64,000 nt of DNA from Rhodospirillum sp. (GTDB lineage: Bacteria; Pseudomonadota; Alphaproteobacteria; Dongiales; Dongiaceae): positions 124,001 to 188,000 of the forward strand of contig PNKY01000006.1 of NCBI GenBank assembly GCA_013822765.1. The letters are read 5' to 3'. The notes under the pieces are model-generated. The model saw only the letters and a list, made by a program, of their open reading frames with translations, was not told the DNA's origin and made no database searches. Of this stretch, positions 61,394-64,000 are shown one piece after another (position 1 is the first letter of the stretch; each line of letters begins with the position of its first letter). The position numbers and the translations under genes are program-made.

Positions 61394-62110
61394 TCAGGCC
61401 GCGAGAGTCAGAATGGCGTAGCTCTGCCGGATTCCGTTGACCTCGCCCGGGACGACGGCGTCGAACTTGCAAACGATGTTCGGGTTCGCACGCGCGACGG
61501 CCGACGAGAGTTGAGAGCGCGGCCTGGCCCAGGCGAGGCCGGTTTGCTTGCGCATCTCCGCCGCCTCGGGAAAATGGACCAGGGCGGTGGCGCCCGGCGT
61601 CATCATCGCGACGATATTGCCGATATAGGCGTCGAACCGGTTCTCGGGAACTTTGGAGCAGACATGCCAGGAGATGATGAAGCGCGGGACTGCCGCGCGC
61701 GCGCGCTGAATGACATCGTCGGCGATGACGTCAAGCCGCGGCCGCTTCGCCTGCGCAAGCTCTGCTGAGAGATGCGCGCGGCCGAGATCGAGGAAGTCCT
61801 GCGCCAGGTCCATGCCCCAATATCTGCCCGGCTCGAGGAAGCCGATAAGCGGCGGCGCAAGCCGGAGGCTGCCGCAGCCGTAGTCGATCGTCAAATCGCC
61901 CGGCTGCAAGCCGTGCTTCAGCAGAAACTCGAGCAGCTCGGACTCGTTGCGCAGCGGCCGCGCCGTGGGACCGATGGCCGGATGCCCCTGGCCCGAGCGG
62001 ATCTTGGACATGACCCGGTGCACGTAATACTGCTCGTACGGCGCGGCGGGATGGCTCAACCGCCAGCTCCAATAGTTCAGCGCCCTGCGAATTCTCGTTT
62101 TAAGTTTCAT
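61394..62110 (-). CDS. Class I SAM-dependent methyltransferase
   Basis: 238 residues. SAM motif I is LTIDYGCGSLRLAPPLIG, followed by YWGMDLAQDFLDLGR and a carbonyl-rich FIISWHVCSKVPENRF. The N-terminus MKLKTRIRRALNYWSWRL is basic and helical. The substrate is unknown. The ATG at 62110 is preferred to one 27 codons earlier because the family begins here; ribosome site weak. It lies just outside the clear phage genes and may be host or phage. Confidence 0.82.
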   Translation of the reverse strand: MKLKTRIRRALNYWSWRLSHPAAPYEQYYVHRVMSKIRSGQGHPAIGPTARPLRNESELLEFLLKHGLQPGDLTIDYGCGSLRLAPPLIGFLEPGRYWGMDLAQDFLDLGRAHLSAELAQAKRPRLDVIADDVIQRARAAVPRFIISWHVCSKVPENRFDAYIGNIVAMMTPGATALVHFPEAAEMRKQTGLAWARPRSQLSSAVARANPNIVCKFDAVVPGEVNGIRQSYAILTLAA

Positions 62111-62221
62111 GAAGCAAAGCCGGAATGGTCGGAAAAATCGGCGGGAACCTGACAGATTCCCGGGTGCGGGACTAGTAACCTGTGCGTGCATAACACCCGC
62201 CGCGCTCGCGAGGAATCCCCT

Positions 62222-62989
62222 TTATACCCGCTTGGCCAGATATATGTCGCACAGGTCGCGCAAGCGATCGCGGCCGAAGCTTGGGTCGTGTCCGGCATGA
62301 ACCACGGTGACCGGAAGGTCCCGCAACCGCTTCATGGTCGCGACATAGATCGGAATGTCCGACCCCGGCAGCTCGTCCAGCAGCGGCCCGTCATAGACCG
62401 CGTCGCCGGAAAACAGGATGCCGGTCTCCGCTTCCCACAGTCCGATGCTCCCCGGCGAGTGTCCCGGCAGGTGCATGACCTCGAACCGGCGGTCGCCGAC
62501 ATCGATGACATCCCCTTCATCCACCGTCCGCGTCGCCGGCGCTGGCCGCACTTGGTAGGCCAGAGGATCGTATCCATCGCTCGGCACCGCCGTGAACAGC
62601 TGCGGCGGCACGTCGTAGCCCGCCGCGCGGATGCTCTCGAGCAGCGCATCTTCCTTGCCCCCGCCATAGAGCGAGGCGGCATTGCCCGCGGCCGCCTTCG
62701 CGGCTTCCGCGCGATGGATGATGCGGTCCTCGAATTCGTGGAAGCCGCCGACGTGATCATAGTGGGCATGGGTCGCCACCGCCGTCAGCGCCTTGTCGAA
62801 CAGGTCCCGGGCCGCCGCCTTCAGGCTCGCCATCCCGAGACCGGTATCGATGAGGAGGTCGCGCGCGCGGCCGCGGACGTGCCATATGTTGCAGCGGATC
62901 AGCGGAACGACATGCGGTTCCCAGATCAGCGTGATGTCGTCATCGATCCGCTGGAACTCGAACCAGCGATCCGCCACTTGGAAGCCCAT
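62222..62989 (-). CDS. MBL-fold metallo-hydrolase
   Basis: 255 residues. The zinc motif is VATHAHYDHVGGFHEF (HxHxDH), then VMHLPGHSPGSIGLWE, GILFSGDAVYDG and the terminal VVHAGHDPSFGR. Close to the glyoxalase II-like/hydroxyacylglutathione group and to quorum-lactonase relatives; the substrate is not determined. The ATG at 62989 has GCGAGGGC upstream. Its start overlaps the end of the preceding frame by 64 bases. Confidence 0.9.
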   Translation of the reverse strand: MGFQVADRWFEFQRIDDDITLIWEPHVVPLIRCNIWHVRGRARDLLIDTGLGMASLKAAARDLFDKALTAVATHAHYDHVGGFHEFEDRIIHRAEAAKAAAGNAASLYGGGKEDALLESIRAAGYDVPPQLFTAVPSDGYDPLAYQVRPAPATRTVDEGDVIDVGDRRFEVMHLPGHSPGSIGLWEAETGILFSGDAVYDGPLLDELPGSDIPIYVATMKRLRDLPVTVVHAGHDPSFGRDRLRDLCDIYLAKRV

Positions 62990-63780
62990 GCGCCCTCGCC
63001 CACATCGGAGGACGCGGAGCTTAGCCGTCTTCCACGGGGATCGCCATCTCCCGGCCGCCGCCAATATTGATCGAGCCCATCGGCCAGCTTGGCCACGCAC
63101 GCGCTCCAGCCGAGCCGGTGGTGGCGGGCGACCGGATAGATCGCCGTCCCCAGCACCGTCACGCGCAGCACGATGTCCAGGGTCGCCGGCGCCGTGGCGC
63201 GCAGGCGTTCCGCCCAAGGCAGGAAGCGCTTGGCGTGGATCAGCGCGGCACGCTCCGGCAAAGCCATTTCCTGCCAACCCTTGGGTGGATCGATCTCGCA
63301 CATCCGGGAGACCCGCGCCCGGCCGGCCCGCGTGATCGCCTCATACACCCAGCCGATCTCGCGCGCCGCGCGGACCTGGTCTTCGCTCAGCTTTCCCTTG
63401 CCCTGCAGCAGGTCGATCGGGTCGATCGACGCCGGCCGCGCCTTCAGTTCGGCAACCGGTCCCAGGTCGTTGTCCTTGCCTTTCCGGCCGTATTGCCGCG
63501 CCAGCCCCGCCAGATCGCTGATCCGCCGCAGTCGCTCGGCGATGGTCTGGGCGAGCTGGTCGGCCAACGCCCCGCCATCCCCGCGACCGGCCCGCTCGGC
63601 AAGCGCCTTGCGCCCCTGCAGGGCTTCGATCTCGCGCTCCAGCCGTCCGGTCTCGCTGCGCACGCGCGCCATCGCATCCGGCTTGCGCAGCTGAAGCGCC
63701 TGCCGCAGCACGGTAAGGTGCGCCTGCCACAAGTCCCGCTCGCCGACAGCTCCCGCACGCCGCGCAATCTGCATCGGCAT
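62926..63780 (-). CDS. Uncharacterised protein, possibly phage early-region type
   Basis: 284 residues from the ATG at 63780. Helical N-terminus with a coiled-coil-like segment (SETGRLEREIEALQGRK), then EDQVRAAREIGWVYEAITRAGRARVSRMCEI and DIVLRVTVLGTAIYPVARHHRLGWSACVAKL. The last 40 residues are Ser/Arg/Gly-rich, overlap the MBL gene and may be run-on after a lost stop. The start shares a base with the preceding stop (TGATG). No function recognised. Confidence 0.5.
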   Translation of the reverse strand: MPMQIARRAGAVGERDLWQAHLTVLRQALQLRKPDAMARVRSETGRLEREIEALQGRKALAERAGRGDGGALADQLAQTIAERLRRISDLAGLARQYGRKGKDNDLGPVAELKARPASIDPIDLLQGKGKLSEDQVRAAREIGWVYEAITRAGRARVSRMCEIDPPKGWQEMALPERAALIHAKRFLPWAERLRATAPATLDIVLRVTVLGTAIYPVARHHRLGWSACVAKLADGLDQYWRRPGDGDPRGRRLSSASSDVGEGAWASKWRIAGSSSSGSMTTSR

Positions 63781-63971
63781 CACCGCTTGCCATAGAGGCT
63801 GGCGGCGATGTTGAGCACATGCTGGCGATCCCATTCGTCCCTGATCTTGTCCGGCCACAGGATGACGATCCCCCGCTCCCGCCACGCCCGCCGCGCCATC
63901 GCTTCCATCTCCTTGGAATCCAGCGCCGGCGGCTGCACGGCCCCCTCCGCGCGGGAGTTTCGCTGCATCAT
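63780..63971 (-). CDS. Small uncharacterised protein, coupled to the next gene
   Basis: 63 residues, MMQRNSRAEGAVQP then ARRAWRERGIVILWPDKIRDEWDRQHVLNIAASLYGKR. The ARRAWxxxGI..P..I.D.W.RQ..N..A..LYG pattern recalls small proteins in alphaproteobacterial prophages (from memory, not verified). GGACACAA lies before the ATG. The stop overlaps the next start. Confidence 0.5.
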   Translation of the reverse strand: MMQRNSRAEGAVQPPALDSKEMEAMARRAWRERGIVILWPDKIRDEWDRQHVLNIAASLYGKR

Positions 63972-64000
63972 GGTTGTGTCCCTTTCTCGGCGTCGACGAT

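Overview
The window is a high-GC, gene-dense chromosomal segment of an alphaproteobacterium. The evidence is a CpdR-type receiver next to N-formylglutamate amidohydrolase, a speF-like leader before an ornithine decarboxylase, a MocD/MocE/MocF-like oxygenase set, a DMFase pair, and codon use strongly biased to G/C in third positions. The genus cannot be fixed from the sequence; soil or rhizosphere lineages of Hyphomicrobiales or Rhodospirillales fit the catabolic content. No rRNA, transposase or CRISPR array was seen.

Layout. 0-5.8 kb: 5' part of an ornithine decarboxylase with a structured leader, an Lrp/AsnC regulator, apt, a GST, an amidase and a PLP decarboxylase. 6-15 kb: a 2OG-Fe(II) oxygenase, a membrane-anchored ATP-grasp protein, mmsA, an orphan Tat-exported binding protein, DUF983, a glutamine amidotransferase, a cupin and an MFS transporter. 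15-22.4 kb: a CHASE4-like sensor kinase, a free-standing candidate small RNA, GNAT, N-formylglutamate amidohydrolase, cpdR, three tRNAs (Val-GAC, Arg-ACG, Pro-CGG), PPK2, a DeoR regulator and a frameshifted SEC-C gene. 22.7-26.5 kb: a second PLP decarboxylase divergent from a SARP/TPR regulator, with heptamer direct repeats between them.

26.5-34.8 kb is the most coherent metabolic island. A sugar/inositol-type ABC transporter (binding protein, ATPase, permease) plus an SDR is divergent from a MocD-like di-iron oxygenase, MocE-like Rieske ferredoxin, MocF-like reductase and a divergent PanB-fold protein. By analogy with rhizobial moc genes this could import and oxidatively demethylate a methylated (amino)cyclitol. 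34.9-47 kb: DUF3750, a five-PAS/GAF sensor kinase, an RhlE-type helicase, a choline-sulfatase-like enzyme, an SDR, an esterase, pirin and ChaC. 47-56.6 kb: a two-gene RND efflux operon, a divergent N,N-dimethylformamidase small/large subunit pair, a glutamine amidotransferase and a class III aminotransferase.

56.6-61.2 kb is a decayed prophage: lysis lipoprotein, holin-like protein, a tail fibre and a terminase joined by an apparent deletion. A more AT-rich GNAT plus PIG-L deacetylase cassette lies inside it in the opposite orientation. The last 2.6 kb carries a methyltransferase, an MBL-fold hydrolase and two coupled genes of unknown, possibly phage, origin.
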